A DNA stretch of 64,000 nt, from assembly GCA_004552485.1 (NCBI GenBank), contig SFOH01000004.1:1-64000 (forward strand), read 5' to 3'. Below, one piece after another: positions 1 to 11,608 of this stretch (position 1 is its first letter; each line of letters starts with the position of its first letter). The notes under the pieces were generated by a model. The model searched no databases, was not told where the DNA came from, and saw only the letters and a list, made by a program, of their open reading frames with translations. This DNA is from Bacteroidales bacterium (GTDB lineage Bacteria > Bacteroidota > Bacteroidia > Bacteroidales > Muribaculaceae). The position numbers and the translations under genes are program-made.

Positions 1-1
1 C

Positions 2-3000
2 CTCACCTTCTCGGTGCAGCAGAACGCCACGTCGCCCGTAAAGACTGTGAAAGTCACCGGCTCAAACCTGGGGTCCGCCATACAGATGGTGGCAAACTCC
101 TCCATCATAAAATACAACACTGCCGGTTGGAATGAATATTCAGGCGGTGAAATCAACGTGAGCGTGGACACCAGCAAAGCCCCCGGCACCTATCCCGGCG
201 GATACATCCGCGTTTACTCCGGTGACACCAGCGTGAAAATCAACATAACCGTTGAGATTCTGGGTCCGCCCACCATCACCGTCAGCCCCACCAGCCTCAG
301 CTTCACCGCCACTCAGGGCGAGGCAGCCAAGACAGCCACCATCTCCGTGAAAGGCTCAAGCCTGACTCAGGACATGACGTTCGTCTCCAACGCCTCTATG
401 TTCGCCGTCAAAGCCGGTTCAAACTGGAACGCACGCACCGGCGGCGACCTCATCGTCACCCTCGACACCTCCAAGAATCCCGGCACCTACACCGGCTATG
501 TGGCCGTTCAGACAAACAGCTCTCTGCGCAAGCAGGTCGACATCACCGCCACCATCAAGGCCAAAGAGAATCCTCAGCCTTCAATCACCGCCAATACCTC
601 GACGGTGAACCTCTCCGCCAAGAAAGGCGACGCGGCACCCACCACGTCAGTGACCATCAAGGCCGCCAACCTCACGCGTGATATGTCGTACAACTGCTCC
701 AGCTCGGCCTTCACCATCACGGCAATGCCCAACTGGAACGCACGCACCGGCGGCACGCTTAACGTGACGCTCAACACCGACAAAGACGCCGGCACATACA
801 CCGGCATCCTGGCCATCGCAGCCGACACGCGCCTCGAAATCGCCCTCAACGGCACCCTCTCTGACGGTGGCGTAGTGCCCGTGACCCCGACGCTGTCCGT
901 CTCCACCAACAGCGTGAATCTGTCGGCCCAGACCGGCGCCGCCAACCCCACCTCGTCAGTGAACGTCAGCGCCGCCAACCAGAGCTCCGACATCCAGTAC
1001 AGCGTCAGCGGCGACGGCTTCTCCGTGGCTGCCGCATCCGGCTGGAACGCCCGCAACGGCGGCACGCTGAACATTTCGTTCGACGCCTCCAAGGCTGCCG
1101 GCACCTACAACGGCACGCTCACCGTCAAGACCGCCTCAAACAGCGAGACCGTGGCCCTCAAGGCCGTCATCTCAGCCACTCCCGTAACTCCGCCCGCAGG
1201 TGAGATTCCCGCTCTCGACTTCAAGGAAATCTGGAACGACTCTCAGGCAGCGAAAGGCTCCTTCTCCAAGACCTACCGCAACTTCGACTATGCCGACGGC
1301 AAGCTCTACGTCGCTTCGTCCTCCGACAAAGCCATCTACGTTCTCGACGCACGCACCGGCTCCCAGCTGAAGACGCTCAACAACGGTTCCATCGTTGCCG
1401 GCGGCGCTGTCGCCATCTCTGACGTGGCTGTCCTCGACGGCAAAATCTACGCCTCCAACATCGCCAACGCCGGCGCCGAACTCCGCGTCTACGTCTGGGA
1501 CAATGACGATGCCGAAGCACAGCTGTTCTTCAGCCAGATCGTTCCCTCCACGGTTCAGCGTCTCGGCGACTGCCTCTCACTGAGCAAGAACAGCGACGGC
1601 AGCATCTGGGTGTCGTTCCTCAATGACAACACATCCGCCAAGTCCAACAACATCGTCGAATACCGCATCGCGAACGGCTCCGTTGCCGAGACCAAGACCG
1701 TTGCCGCCACCAAGGACGGCAGCACCCTCGGCTCAAACGTTTCGAGCCGCGTTCGCCGCATCGCCGACGGCTATGAGGTCGACGGCAAGAGCATCCTTCC
1801 CTCCGTACTCGGATGGGACGGCGCCCTGAAATACAGCCTCGGCACCGAGAGCTGCGCATGGGGCAATGACTTTGCAACCTTCACCTATGACAACACGGAC
1901 TACATGCTTGTTGCCACTTATCTCAACCAAACCAGCACAACATACGCTGAAGGCATCATGCGCCTCTACAACGTCTCCAACGGCTGGGCCAACGCCACCG
2001 CCGTCAGCAACGGCGACTACCCCTCCGGCGGCCTCGGCTCCACCCGCAACACCGCCACCACCGGCTCACTGCGCGTGAACAAGGTGAGCGAAGGTTGCGT
2101 TGAGGCATGGATTCTCACCACCTCACAGGGCATTGCATACTACCGCTCGGGCAGCCTCGACTGGAAGCCCGGCACAGATCCCGGTACAGACCCCGATCCC
2201 AATCCCCCAACACCCTCATTGTCTCTGCCCAACCAGTTCGCAAACGACTGGGAATACTCGACGGCTAAAGGCAACAGCTCTTCCTTCATGCTGGCTCCTG
2301 CAGGCGCCAACACCCGCAACATGACAATGAAGGACAACAAGCTCTACGTCGTACAGCGCTCGACCTCTGACTGCAACATCCACATCGTCAACGCCGAGAC
2401 CGGCGCAGAAATCGGCAAGCTCTCCAACAGCGGCGTCACCTCGAGCAACTTCATGTACTCCTCCGTTGCCAACATGGGCGGCACAATCATCGCCTGCAAC
2501 ATGGGCTACTCAGCTGCTACCGTCCTCCGCGTCTACGGCTGGAGCTCCGACACCGCCGAGCCCTCGCTCATCCTCGAGACTTCCAACCACGGCGGCCGCA
2601 CCGGCGACCTCATCTGCGCTTCCGGCGACATCAACAACGGTAAGATCTACCTCACCACCAACAGCGGTTTCTCCGGCTTCGAAGGCAAGATCTTCGTCTA
2701 CAACGTCACCAACGGTAAGGCCGATGCCGCTCCCTCGTCGACAATCGTCCTCAAGAAAGCCGACGGCAGCGCCTACGACCTCGGCGCCAAGTTCGCTGTC
2801 ATCGAAGTCAAGGTTCTCTCCGACGGCACCTTCCAGTGCTCCGGTTCGGGCGGCGCAACCGCATGGTTCAAAGCCGACGGCACCTTCATCAAGGAAATCC
2901 CCGCTGCCGCTGTCAACGACAACACTCTCGGCTCCAGCGCCTCCGTCTTTGACTTCGGCGACTACAAACTGGCTGCCTCAATCACTTACAAAGGCAACTG

Positions 3001-3436
3001 GACCGACGGCTACGTGACCCTCGCAAACGTGACCGACATGGCCAACCCCGCTGTCCTCAAGAACTTCGACGTTCTCGGCTCAACCAAGAATGGTGTCATT
3101 GCCTCGACCGTCCTCACCAAGGTCGATGACAACAAGATCCACATCTGGGCTCTCATTCCCCAGCAGGGTATCGCCAAGTACACCGCCACCGCCACCTCCG
3201 GCGTCGAGGACATCCAGGCCGCTCCCGCCGAGCAGGTTCGCATCAGCTATAACGGCAACGCAATTTCTGCTAACGGCGAAGTAGCTGCCATCAGCGTCTA
3301 CAACGTCTCCGGCAACCTCGTTGCCCAGACCGCCGGCGCCGAGCTCGCAACCGACGCTCTCCCCCGCGGCATCTACATCGTTGCCGTCCGCACCGCCGAC
3401 GGCGCCGTAAGCACCGCCAAAGTGGCCATCCGCTAA
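2..3436 (+). CDS. Large secreted beta-sandwich/beta-propeller protein with T9SS-type C-terminal domain (5' end outside window)
   Basis: The frame is open from base 2, so the gene is cut by the window edge; the first possible internal start (GTG at 14) falls inside a repeat and is not a real start. What remains is modular: four beta-sandwich repeats of about 95 residues (2-262, 266-560, 581-855, 887-1170), each with a 'GWNxxxGG...TYxG' core, then two homologous propeller-like regions (about 1205-2155 and 2220-3180) with 'GKLYV...LDARTGSQLKTL' blade motifs, joined by a Pro/Asp/Gly linker. The end (about 3205-3433) has 'ISVYNVSGNLV' and 'LPRGIYIVAV', the pattern of T9SS sorting domains. Inference: it is exported by T9SS and displayed or released at the surface. 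No catalytic motif is visible. The amidase at 44378 shares the repeat and propeller modules. Codon use is strongly C-ending, which suggests high expression. Confidence 0.85.
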   Translation, partial: LTFSVQQNATSPVKTVKVTGSNLGSAIQMVANSSIIKYNTAGWNEYSGGEINVSVDTSKAPGTYPGGYIRVYSGDTSVKINITVEILGPPTITVSPTSLSFTATQGEAAKTATISVKGSSLTQDMTFVSNASMFAVKAGSNWNARTGGDLIVTLDTSKNPGTYTGYVAVQTNSSLRKQVDITATIKAKENPQPSITANTSTVNLSAKKGDAAPTTSVTIKAANLTRDMSYNCSSSAFTITAMPNWNARTGGTLNVTLNTDKDAGTYTGILAIAADTRLEIALNGTLSDGGVVPVTPTLSVSTNSVNLSAQTGAANPTSSVNVSAANQSSDIQYSVSGDGFSVAAASGWNARNGGTLNISFDASKAAGTYNGTLTVKTASNSETVALKAVISATPVTPPAGEIPALDFKEIWNDSQAAKGSFSKTYRNFDYADGKLYVASSSDKAIYVLDARTGSQLKTLNNGSIVAGGAVAISDVAVLDGKIYASNIANAGAELRVYVWDNDDAEAQLFFSQIVPSTVQRLGDCLSLSKNSDGSIWVSFLNDNTSAKSNNIVEYRIANGSVAETKTVAATKDGSTLGSNVSSRVRRIADGYEVDGKSILPSVLGWDGALKYSLGTESCAWGNDFATFTYDNTDYMLVATYLNQTSTTYAEGIMRLYNVSNGWANATAVSNGDYPSGGLGSTRNTATTGSLRVNKVSEGCVEAWILTTSQGIAYYRSGSLDWKPGTDPGTDPDPNPPTPSLSLPNQFANDWEYSTAKGNSSSFMLAPAGANTRNMTMKDNKLYVVQRSTSDCNIHIVNAETGAEIGKLSNSGVTSSNFMYSSVANMGGTIIACNMGYSAATVLRVYGWSSDTAEPSLILETSNHGGRTGDLICASGDINNGKIYLTTNSGFSGFEGKIFVYNVTNGKADAAPSSTIVLKKADGSAYDLGAKFAVIEVKVLSDGTFQCSGSGGATAWFKADGTFIKEIPAAAVNDNTLGSSASVFDFGDYKLAASITYKGNWTDGYVTLANVTDMANPAVLKNFDVLGSTKNGVIASTVLTKVDDNKIHIWALIPQQGIAKYTATATSGVEDIQAAPAEQVRISYNGNAISANGEVAAISVYNVSGNLVAQTAGAELATDALPRGIYIVAVRTADGAVSTAKVAIR

Positions 3437-3466
3437 GACATACAGACAATCACCTAACCCGACCCT

Positions 3467-3499
3467 GCGGGGGCGCCCTCACCGGCGCCCCCGCTTTTT
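3467..3499 (+). terminator. Intrinsic terminator of the secreted repeat protein gene
   Basis: A perfect 11-bp GC-rich stem (GCGGGGGCGCC / GGCGCCCCCGC) with a 6-nt loop is followed by five T residues. It lies 30 nt after the stop codon. Confidence 0.9.
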
Positions 3500-3529
3500 C
3501 TTCCGCCGTTCCGAAACGGGCGGATACGG

Positions 3530-3565
3530 AAAAAGCCCGGACGCCGTTGGTGTGAGCGTCCGGGC
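3530..3565 (-). terminator. Intrinsic terminator at the end of the thiamin/exonuclease/flavodoxin transcript
   Basis: Read on the minus strand, GCCCGGACGC and GCGTCCGGGC form a perfect 10-bp stem with an 11-nt loop, followed by TTTTT. It sits 33 nt beyond the stop of the flavodoxin-fold gene and faces the plus-strand terminator at 3467-3499. Confidence 0.88.
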
Positions 3566-3598
3566 CGTGTGCCGGGTGTTCGTTTATGGACTAATGTG

Positions 3599-4159
3599 TC
3601 AGAGGAGGGAGGCGACGGTGGCCAGGAAGGCGCGGCGGTCGTCGGCGGTGCCGGAGGTCATGCCGGGGCAGTTGAGCCAGCGGGCGTTGCGCATACCCAC
3701 GGTGCCGAGCGTCATGGGGATGAAGTAGTCGCGGAAATAGGGCGCAAAGAGTTCGGTGGGCGCCTCGGAGGTGGTGATTACCAGCGTCTGCGCGATGTCA
3801 AGAACGGGCTTCATGGCGCCGTCCACGACCTTATAGCCGAAGCCGGGCAGCATCACTTTGTCAAAGAAACCCTTAACAATGGCAGGCGCCTCGTTCCACC
3901 ACACGGGGAAGATGAAGATGACGCGGTCGGCGCCGCGCAGGCTCTCGTGATAGCGGCCGATGAGCGGGTCGAGATACTCGCCGCGGCTGAACATGGCCAG
4001 CTCCTGCGGCTGATAGACGGGGTTGAAGCCGTCGGCGTAGAGGTCGAGCACGTCAACCTCGTCGCCCTTGGCGGCGATAGCGGCCTTGACGGTCTCCAGG
4101 ATGCCGTGGTTGAAACTCTTTTCGTAGGGGTGTGCGTACACCACAGTTGTCTTGCTCAT
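3599..4159 (-). CDS. Flavodoxin-fold NAD(P)H oxidoreductase (NQO1/MdaB/KefF-like)
   Basis: The protein has 186 residues and no signal peptide. It begins with a first beta strand and phosphate loop, 'TTVVYAHPYEKSFNHGI', and carries 'VIFIFPVWWNEAPAIVKGF' around residues 83-101, the hallmark of the Flavodoxin_2 (NAD(P)H dehydrogenase quinone) family in which the WW loop contacts FMN or FAD. Such enzymes reduce quinones or other electrophiles by two-electron transfer in the cytosol; the exact substrate cannot be read from sequence. It starts at an ATG 35 nt after the exonuclease stop and is probably cotranscribed with it. A strong terminator follows. Family assignment is firm; quinone reductase versus other azo- or nitroreductase-like roles is open. 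Confidence 0.85.
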   Translation of the reverse strand: MSKTTVVYAHPYEKSFNHGILETVKAAIAAKGDEVDVLDLYADGFNPVYQPQELAMFSRGEYLDPLIGRYHESLRGADRVIFIFPVWWNEAPAIVKGFFDKVMLPGFGYKVVDGAMKPVLDIAQTLVITTSEAPTELFAPYFRDYFIPMTLGTVGMRNARWLNCPGMTSGTADDRRAFLATVASLL

Positions 4160-4194
4160 ATTTCTTTTTCTAAGGGATAGTAACGTGTTGATTG

Positions 4195-4683
4195 TCAGAG
4201 GAGTTTGAGGGCGATTGCTGCGCAGGCCTCGGCGTCGGCGAGGGCGTGATGGTGGTTCTCCAGGTCATATCCGCAGGCGGCGGCGGTGACGTGGAGCTTG
4301 TGGCACGGCAGGCGCAGCTTGGCTCGCGAGGCACGGAGCGTGCACAGGAAGCTATAGCCGGGATAGTCCATGCCGTAAGCTGCAAAGACAGCGCGAAGGC
4401 ATCCCTGGTCGAAGGGGCTGTTGTGGGCCACGAGCGTCAGGCCGCGCAGGCGTTCCTCGACCTGCGCCCACACCTCGGGAAACTCCGGCGCGTCGTCGGT
4501 GTCGGCGCGCATGAGGCCGTGGATGGCCGTGGTGAACGAGGAATAATAGTTGGGCGTGGGGCGGATAAGGCTGTAGAAACGGTCGACAATCTCGCCGTTT
4601 CGCACAATGACGATGCCCACGCTGCAAACGCTGCAGCGCTGTCCGTTGGCAGTCTCAAAGTCGATTGCTGCGAAGTCTTTCAT
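4195..4683 (-). CDS. DEDDh 3'-5' exonuclease (DnaQ/PolC epsilon-like)
   Basis: The protein has 162 residues and consists of a single exonuclease domain. Exo I is 'FAAIDFETANG' (D8 and E10), Exo II is 'LVAHNSPFDQGCL' in the middle, and Exo III is 'HHALADAEACA' close to the C-terminus, giving the DEDDh metal- and water-binding set. Proteins of this size act as free-standing proofreading or RNA/DNA trimming exonucleases in the cytosol; the substrate is not determined by the sequence. The gene has its own promoter in the 45-bp gap after thiF (4688-4719). The -7 box ends only 4 nt before the ATG at 4683, so the transcript may be leaderless. Confidence 0.88.
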   Translation of the reverse strand: MKDFAAIDFETANGQRCSVCSVGIVIVRNGEIVDRFYSLIRPTPNYYSSFTTAIHGLMRADTDDAPEFPEVWAQVEERLRGLTLVAHNSPFDQGCLRAVFAAYGMDYPGYSFLCTLRASRAKLRLPCHKLHVTAAACGYDLENHHHALADAEACAAIALKLL

Positions 4684-4687
4684 ACCG

Positions 4688-4719
4688 CAAAATTACGCAT
4701 AATCCCTGACAATGCCAAA
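4688..4719 (-). promoter_or_regulatory. Bacteroidales-type promoter of the exonuclease gene
   Basis: On the minus strand TTTG (4716-4719) is separated by 20 nt from TAATTTTG (4688-4695), a full match to TTTG-N19-21-TAnnTTTG. The ATG follows 4 nt after the box, so the predicted start point coincides with the start codon. Confidence 0.7.
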
Positions 4720-4728
4720 TCGCGGGCG

Positions 4729-5464
4729 TCAGAGCGAGAGGACGTTTGCCGAGGCCGTGAGGGTGTCGATGACGAGGAGTCGCGCGATGAGAGGCGTGCC
4801 CACGCCGGTCAGGATTTTGAGGATTTCAGCCGCCTGGGCTGTGGCCGCCATCCCTGCCGCGGGACCGAAGACACCGGCTGCGGCGCAGGGCCGCATCTCG
4901 GCGAGCGAAGAGCCACCGGCGGCACAGGCGGCGCCGGGAGCGACGTCACCGAAGATGTCGGCGAACGAGGGGTGACCGGGGGCGGTGACGGTGACCTGGG
5001 CGGTGTACGCGTCAACGCCGGCTGTCACGCAGGGGAGTCCCGCGTCGCAGACCAGGCGCGAGAGGGTGTGCTTGGAGGCGGCATTGTCGGTGCAGTCCGC
5101 CACGACGTCGACGTTCTCGAGCAGCGCGGGCAGCGTGCGCGCGGTGACCATGGCAACGACGGGCGTGGCCGTAATCTCCGAGTTGAGCGCACGCAGGCGG
5201 CTGCAGAGCGTGCGGGCTTTGCTGTGTCCGGCGTCGGCCTCGGTGTAGGCCACCTGGCGCTGGAGGTTGGAGATGTCGACGGTGTCAAAGTCGGCCACGG
5301 TGATGTTGCCCACTCCGGCGCCGGCGAGGTAGAGGGCGCAGACGGAGCCTAAGGCACCGGCGCCGACCACCAGCACGCGGCCGGCGCTGATGCACTGCTG
5401 CCCCGCCTCGCCCATGCCGGGCAATGCTTTTGTCCTTGAATAACGGTCCATTGTCGGGAAGGCG

Positions 5465-5475
<11 letters not shown>
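4729..5475 (-). CDS. thiF: ThiF/MoeB/HesA-family adenylyltransferase for ThiS
   Basis: The protein has 248 residues. An E1-like Rossmann fold starts with 'RVLVVGAGALGS' (ATP binding), followed by 'DFDTVDISNLQRQ' and 'SKA', and by 'DCTDNAASK', the residues that adenylate the C-terminal glycine of ThiS. Its gene overlaps the end of thiH by 11 bp and closes the thiamin operon, so ThiS is its expected partner in making the sulfur carrier thiocarboxylate for the thiazole ring. The 'RPCAAAGV' segment keeps the Cys of the family's C-terminal region. The CxxC zinc pairs usual in ThiF/MoeB are absent: the 'PCxxC' position reads 'PSFADIF' and the protein ends before the second pair. The start could instead be the ATG at 5451 (MDRYSR), which fits homologues better. 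Confidence 0.88.
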
Positions 5476-8369
<2,894 letters not shown>

Positions 8370-8397
8370 TCAGTTTAAAAGAATAAGATTCAATGGG

Positions 8398-9174
8398 TTA
8401 TGAGAGGAAAGAGGTGAGGGGCGAAGACGCCTGTGCATGGCGGAAGACGGCGCCGGGGCCGGCGAGGCGTCCCATGCGACCGGCCTCAACGGCCTTGGCA
8501 AAGGCGCGGGCCATCTCGACGGGGTCGGTGGCTACGGCGATGGCGGTGTTCACGAGCACGGCGTCGGCACCCATCTCCATGGCGTCGGCGGCGTGTGAGG
8601 GCAGACCCAGGCCGGCGTCGACGACAACGGGCACGCGACTCTGCTCGATGATAATCTCCAGGAGCGAGCGTGTGAGCAGGCCCTTGTTGGTGCCGATGGG
8701 AGCGCCGAGGGGCATGACGGCGGCGGCGCCGACCTCCTCGAGGCGTTTGCACAGCACGGGATCGGCCTGGATATAGGGGAGAACCGTGAAGCCGTCGCGG
8801 GCCAGCTCTTCGGTGGCGCGAAGGGTCTCGATGGGGTCCGGGAGGAGATATTTGGGGTCGGGGTGTATTTCCAGTTTGATGAAGTTGGTGCCGAAGATTT
8901 CGCGGCTCATCTGCGCGGCCATCACTGCCTCGCGGGCGTCGCGGACGCCGCTGGTGTTGGGCAGAAGCTGAACGTGCTCGCGGTTGATGTGGGTGAGCAT
9001 TTCGTCGGTGGCCTCGTTCATCATGTTCACGCGCTTCATGGCCACGGTAATCATCTGTGAGCCCGAAGCCTTGATGGCCTCGAGCATAACGTCGGGCGAC
9101 GAGAATTTGCCGGTGCCCACAAAGAGGCGCGAGGTGAACTCGCGGTCGCCGATTTTCAGAGTGTCTTTATTCAT
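8398..9174 (-). CDS. thiG: Thiazole synthase
   Basis: The protein has 258 residues from the ATG at 9174 ([13 protein letters not shown]), overlapping thiE by 8 bp; an open extension to 9300 is thiE sequence read in another frame. ThiG joins 1-deoxy-D-xylulose 5-phosphate, dehydroglycine from ThiH and sulfur from ThiS thiocarboxylate into the thiazole phosphate. The Schiff-base lysine lies in '[10 protein letters not shown]' (K100). Phosphate-binding loops '[14 protein letters not shown]' and '[13 protein letters not shown]' are conserved. It works as a complex with ThiH and ThiS, all encoded in this operon. Confidence 0.96.
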   Translation of the reverse strand: MNKDTLKIGDREFTSRLFVGTGKFSSPDVMLEAIKASGSQMITVAMKRVNMMNEATDEMLTHINREHVQLLPNTSGVRDAREAVMAAQMSREIFGTNFIKLEIHPDPKYLLPDPIETLRATEELARDGFTVLPYIQADPVLCKRLEEVGAAAVMPLGAPIGTNKGLLTRSLLEIIIEQSRVPVVVDAGLGLPSHAADAMEMGADAVLVNTAIAVATDPVEMARAFAKAVEAGRMGRLAGPGAVFRHAQASSPLTSFLS

Positions 9175-10360
9175 TTTTATATAATTGCTTAAGAATTTCT
9201 TGTGTAGCGGCAACGCGGTTGGCGGCCGCGGCGATGGCGCCGCTGACGGCCACGCCGGTGTTACCCGTGGGGTCGAGAGAGAGGATGGGGCGGACGTCAT
9301 CGGCCGTCACGCCGCCGATGACGACGATGGGCGCGGAGTATCCGCCGGCGCGCACCTGACGGATGATGGCGGCGATGCCGTAGGCGCCCAGCACGGGAGC
9401 GAGGCGCTGCTTGGTGGCGGTGAAGCGCCAGGGACCTACGCCCAAATAGTCGGCGGCAGTGGTGCTCCCCACCCCTTTGGCCTGCTCCATGGTGTTGACT
9501 GTCAGGCCGATGATTTTGTCAGGGCCCAGTATTTCGCGGGCCTCGCTGACAGGCATATCGGTCTGGCCGAGGTGGACGCCGTCGACGCCGGGCATGCACG
9601 CCAGCTCGACGTGGTCGTCGACGATGAGGGTGACGCCCTTGTCGCGGCACAGCGGGGCGAGTGCTTCGAGCACCATGGCCACGCGCACTGCGGGCGTACT
9701 CTTCATGCGCACCTGCACCCACCGGCATCCGCCTGCGATGGCGCCGCGGGCCTGTTCGATGGTGGCCGCCGCGTTGGGGGCGTGCGTGACAAACTGCAGC
9801 ATGGGGCGCGGGGCTCTGAAGTGTCCGAGCATGGCGGCGCCGACGAATCCGGCCTCCTCCAGTTCGGCGAATTTGTCGGGGGTGACGCCGCCGAGGGCCA
9901 CGACGTGACGCTGCTTAAGGGCCTCACGCAAAGCTTTGTCCGTCAGCGCGAAAGCCGAGCGATAGCCTTCCTTGGAAATGCTGTCAAATATGGGCGACAG
10001 AAAGACATAGTCGGAGGTGGTGTCGGCCATGACCTCCCCGAGCGTATGACACGAGCGCGAGACCGTTCGCCCGGTCAGGTCGAGGGCTTTTGCGGCCTCT
10101 TGGTTGCGCGCGTTGAGGTGGACGCCCACTCCGGGAAATTCCGTAGTCAGCTCCACCGCGTCGTGCAGACTGAGACGCGGATAAAGACCAACAGGAATAG
10201 CCTCGAGCACGCGGCGCACGGTCGCGGCGTCCACGCCGGGATAGCGCAGATGCACGCGGTCAGCACGGCCGTCGCGGAGCAGCGACGTCAGACGCGCGCC
10301 CTCGTTGGGGGCGGGCACGGGCGTGGTGATGGCTATGGTCAGAAACTTGTCAGCCGCCAT
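9167..10360 (-). CDS. thiE: TenI-like / thiamin-phosphate synthase fusion (ThiE)
   Basis: The protein has 397 residues, about twice the usual ThiE length, and contains two TIM-barrel halves of the same superfamily. Residues about 15-190 resemble TenI/ThiE-like proteins ('GVHLNARN', '[10 protein letters not shown]', '[10 protein letters not shown]', '[10 protein letters not shown]'). Residues about 190-397 are a complete thiamin-phosphate synthase ('WVQVRMK', '[10 protein letters not shown]', '[10 protein letters not shown]', '[10 protein letters not shown]', '[14 protein letters not shown]', '[10 protein letters not shown]'). The C-terminal half should couple HMP-PP with thiazole phosphate to give TMP. 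The N-terminal half may be a thiazole tautomerase (TenI-type) or a non-catalytic copy. It overlaps thiS by 11 bp and thiG by 8 bp. The fusion is not a frameshift join, as the frame is open throughout. Confidence 0.9.
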   Translation of the reverse strand: MAADKFLTIAITTPVPAPNEGARLTSLLRDGRADRVHLRYPGVDAATVRRVLEAIPVGLYPRLSLHDAVELTTEFPGVGVHLNARNQEAAKALDLTGRTVSRSCHTLGEVMADTTSDYVFLSPIFDSISKEGYRSAFALTDKALREALKQRHVVALGGVTPDKFAELEEAGFVGAAMLGHFRAPRPMLQFVTHAPNAAATIEQARGAIAGGCRWVQVRMKSTPAVRVAMVLEALAPLCRDKGVTLIVDDHVELACMPGVDGVHLGQTDMPVSEAREILGPDKIIGLTVNTMEQAKGVGSTTAADYLGVGPWRFTATKQRLAPVLGAYGIAAIIRQVRAGGYSAPIVVIGGVTADDVRPILSLDPTGNTGVAVSGAIAAAANRVAATQEILKQLYKNE

Positions 10361-10550
10361 ACGCCGCTTTGATTATCAGCACTTTATCACCGCCGTTGAG
10401 GACCGTCGCGTCCCAGTCGGCCCGGCGTATCACGCGGCCGTTGACGGCCACGGCGCTGCCCGAGGGTCCGAGGCCCTGAAGGTCGGCGAGAGCTCGCACT
10501 GTCAGGGCGTCCTCAACTTCGGTGGGATTGTCGTTTATTATGATAGTCAT
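10350..10550 (-). CDS. thiS: Sulfur carrier protein ThiS
   Basis: The protein has 66 residues, is ubiquitin-like, and ends in Gly-Gly (...AAYGG), the site adenylated by ThiF and converted to thiocarboxylate. 'AVAVNGRVIRRADW' and 'LNGGDKVLIIKA' are the usual ThiS core strands. It starts 6 nt after thiD and overlaps thiE by 11 bp, so translation is probably coupled. No intein or fusion is present. Confidence 0.95.
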   Translation of the reverse strand: MTIIINDNPTEVEDALTVRALADLQGLGPSGSAVAVNGRVIRRADWDATVLNGGDKVLIIKAAYGG

Positions 10551-10556
10551 GTCAAT

Positions 10557-11402
10557 TCACTGTATTTCAGGTACATTATAGAAGTGGCACATGGGGCCGT
10601 GACCGTGCCAGCGGCTGTCGTCGGCGCCGGCGCGGATGGCCTCAGTGAGATAGTTCTTGGCATATTGGATTGCGAGGTCCAACGTCAGACCCTTGGCGAG
10701 GCCGGCGGCGATGGCCGAAGAGAATGTGCAGCCGGTGCCGTGGGTGTTGGCGGTGTCGACGAAGGGTGCGCGGTACACGCGCTCCTCGTGGGGATGGTTG
10801 CGGTAGAGAGTATCCACAGCCATGTCGCGGGTGTCGCCCACAGGGTGGCCGCCCTTGATGATGACAGCGGCGGCGCCGCAGTCGAGCATGGCTTCGGCGG
10901 CGCGGCGCTTGCTCGGCTCATCGGCGATTTTCACGCCGGAGAGGAGCTCGGCCTCCGGCACATTCGGCGTGACGAGCGTGGCCGGCGGAAAGAGGCAGTC
11001 GCGGATGGCGGCAGGGACTGAGTCGGCGGCCAGGGCGTCGCCGCTGGTGGCCACGCAGACGGGGTCTACCACAATGTTCTCCAGCGAGTTAACGCGCAGA
11101 AAGTCAGCGACAATGCGCACACATTCCACCGTGGGGAGCATTCCGATTTTCACCGCATCGGGGCGCACGTCTTCAATCACGGCCTGCAACTGCCCCCGCA
11201 GGAGGTCGGCGTCGACGGCGCGATAGGAGCGCACTCCGAGGGTGTTCTGAGCCGTCACGGCGGTGATGGCCGTCATGGCATAGGTGCGTAACGCCGTGCA
11301 TGTCTTTATGTCAGCCTGGATTCCCGCACCGCCGATACTGTCCGAGCCGGCAATAATCAGCACAGTGCGATATGCTTGCTTTTGGTTGGTCTCACAAATC
11401 AT
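10557..11402 (-). CDS. thiD: Hydroxymethylpyrimidine / phosphomethylpyrimidine kinase
   Basis: The protein has about 281 residues and belongs to the ribokinase-like family. 'IIAGSDSIGGAGIQADIKT' near the N-terminus is the HMP-binding signature, 'IIKGGH' binds nucleotide, and 'NTHGTGCTFSSAIAAGLA' holds the anion hole and catalytic Cys region. It phosphorylates HMP and HMP-P to HMP-PP, the ThiE substrate. It is the first gene of the thi operon. The ATG at 11402 is preferred; a TTG at 11417 is also in frame, but it lies just upstream of a -7 promoter box (11407-11414) and would be outside the transcript. With the ATG the message would be essentially leaderless. A later GTG at 11363 is a further possibility. 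Confidence 0.93.
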   Translation of the reverse strand: MICETNQKQAYRTVLIIAGSDSIGGAGIQADIKTCTALRTYAMTAITAVTAQNTLGVRSYRAVDADLLRGQLQAVIEDVRPDAVKIGMLPTVECVRIVADFLRVNSLENIVVDPVCVATSGDALAADSVPAAIRDCLFPPATLVTPNVPEAELLSGVKIADEPSKRRAAEAMLDCGAAAVIIKGGHPVGDTRDMAVDTLYRNHPHEERVYRAPFVDTANTHGTGCTFSSAIAAGLAKGLTLDLAIQYAKNYLTEAIRAGADDSRWHGHGPMCHFYNVPEIQ

Positions 11403-11406
11403 ATTG

Positions 11407-11437
11407 CAAAAATACAAAATTCCGTTCTAATAAGCAA
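11407..11437 (-). promoter_or_regulatory. Promoter of the thiamin operon
   Basis: On the minus strand TTG (11435-11437), a 20-nt spacer and TATTTTTG (11407-11414) match the Bacteroidales promoter consensus. The box ends 4 nt before the thiD ATG (11402). Confidence 0.65.
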
Positions 11438-11608
11438 CATTATTTATAGCAAGAGAGTTTACGGCGCCCGGCGAACGTGCGCGGGAAACGGCATGACAGG
11501 CGCCGGCGCCATGCGTCGCGCGGCAAGCAGCCGGGCGACGACAGCGAAAACAGCGGGTGCAAGTGTCATAAATTCCGCGAGTTAGGATTCTTTAACATAT
11601 TTTGCCCC

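Noticed and set aside
8398..9300. Longer thiG start at 9300, and similar extended starts for thiH (6733) and Omp28 (54167)
   Set aside because: The extensions are coding sequence of the upstream gene in another frame; homologues begin at the internal ATG used here.
11376..11585. Small plus-strand ORF opposite the thiD start
   Set aside because: It overlaps the thi promoter, has no homology signal and atypical composition.
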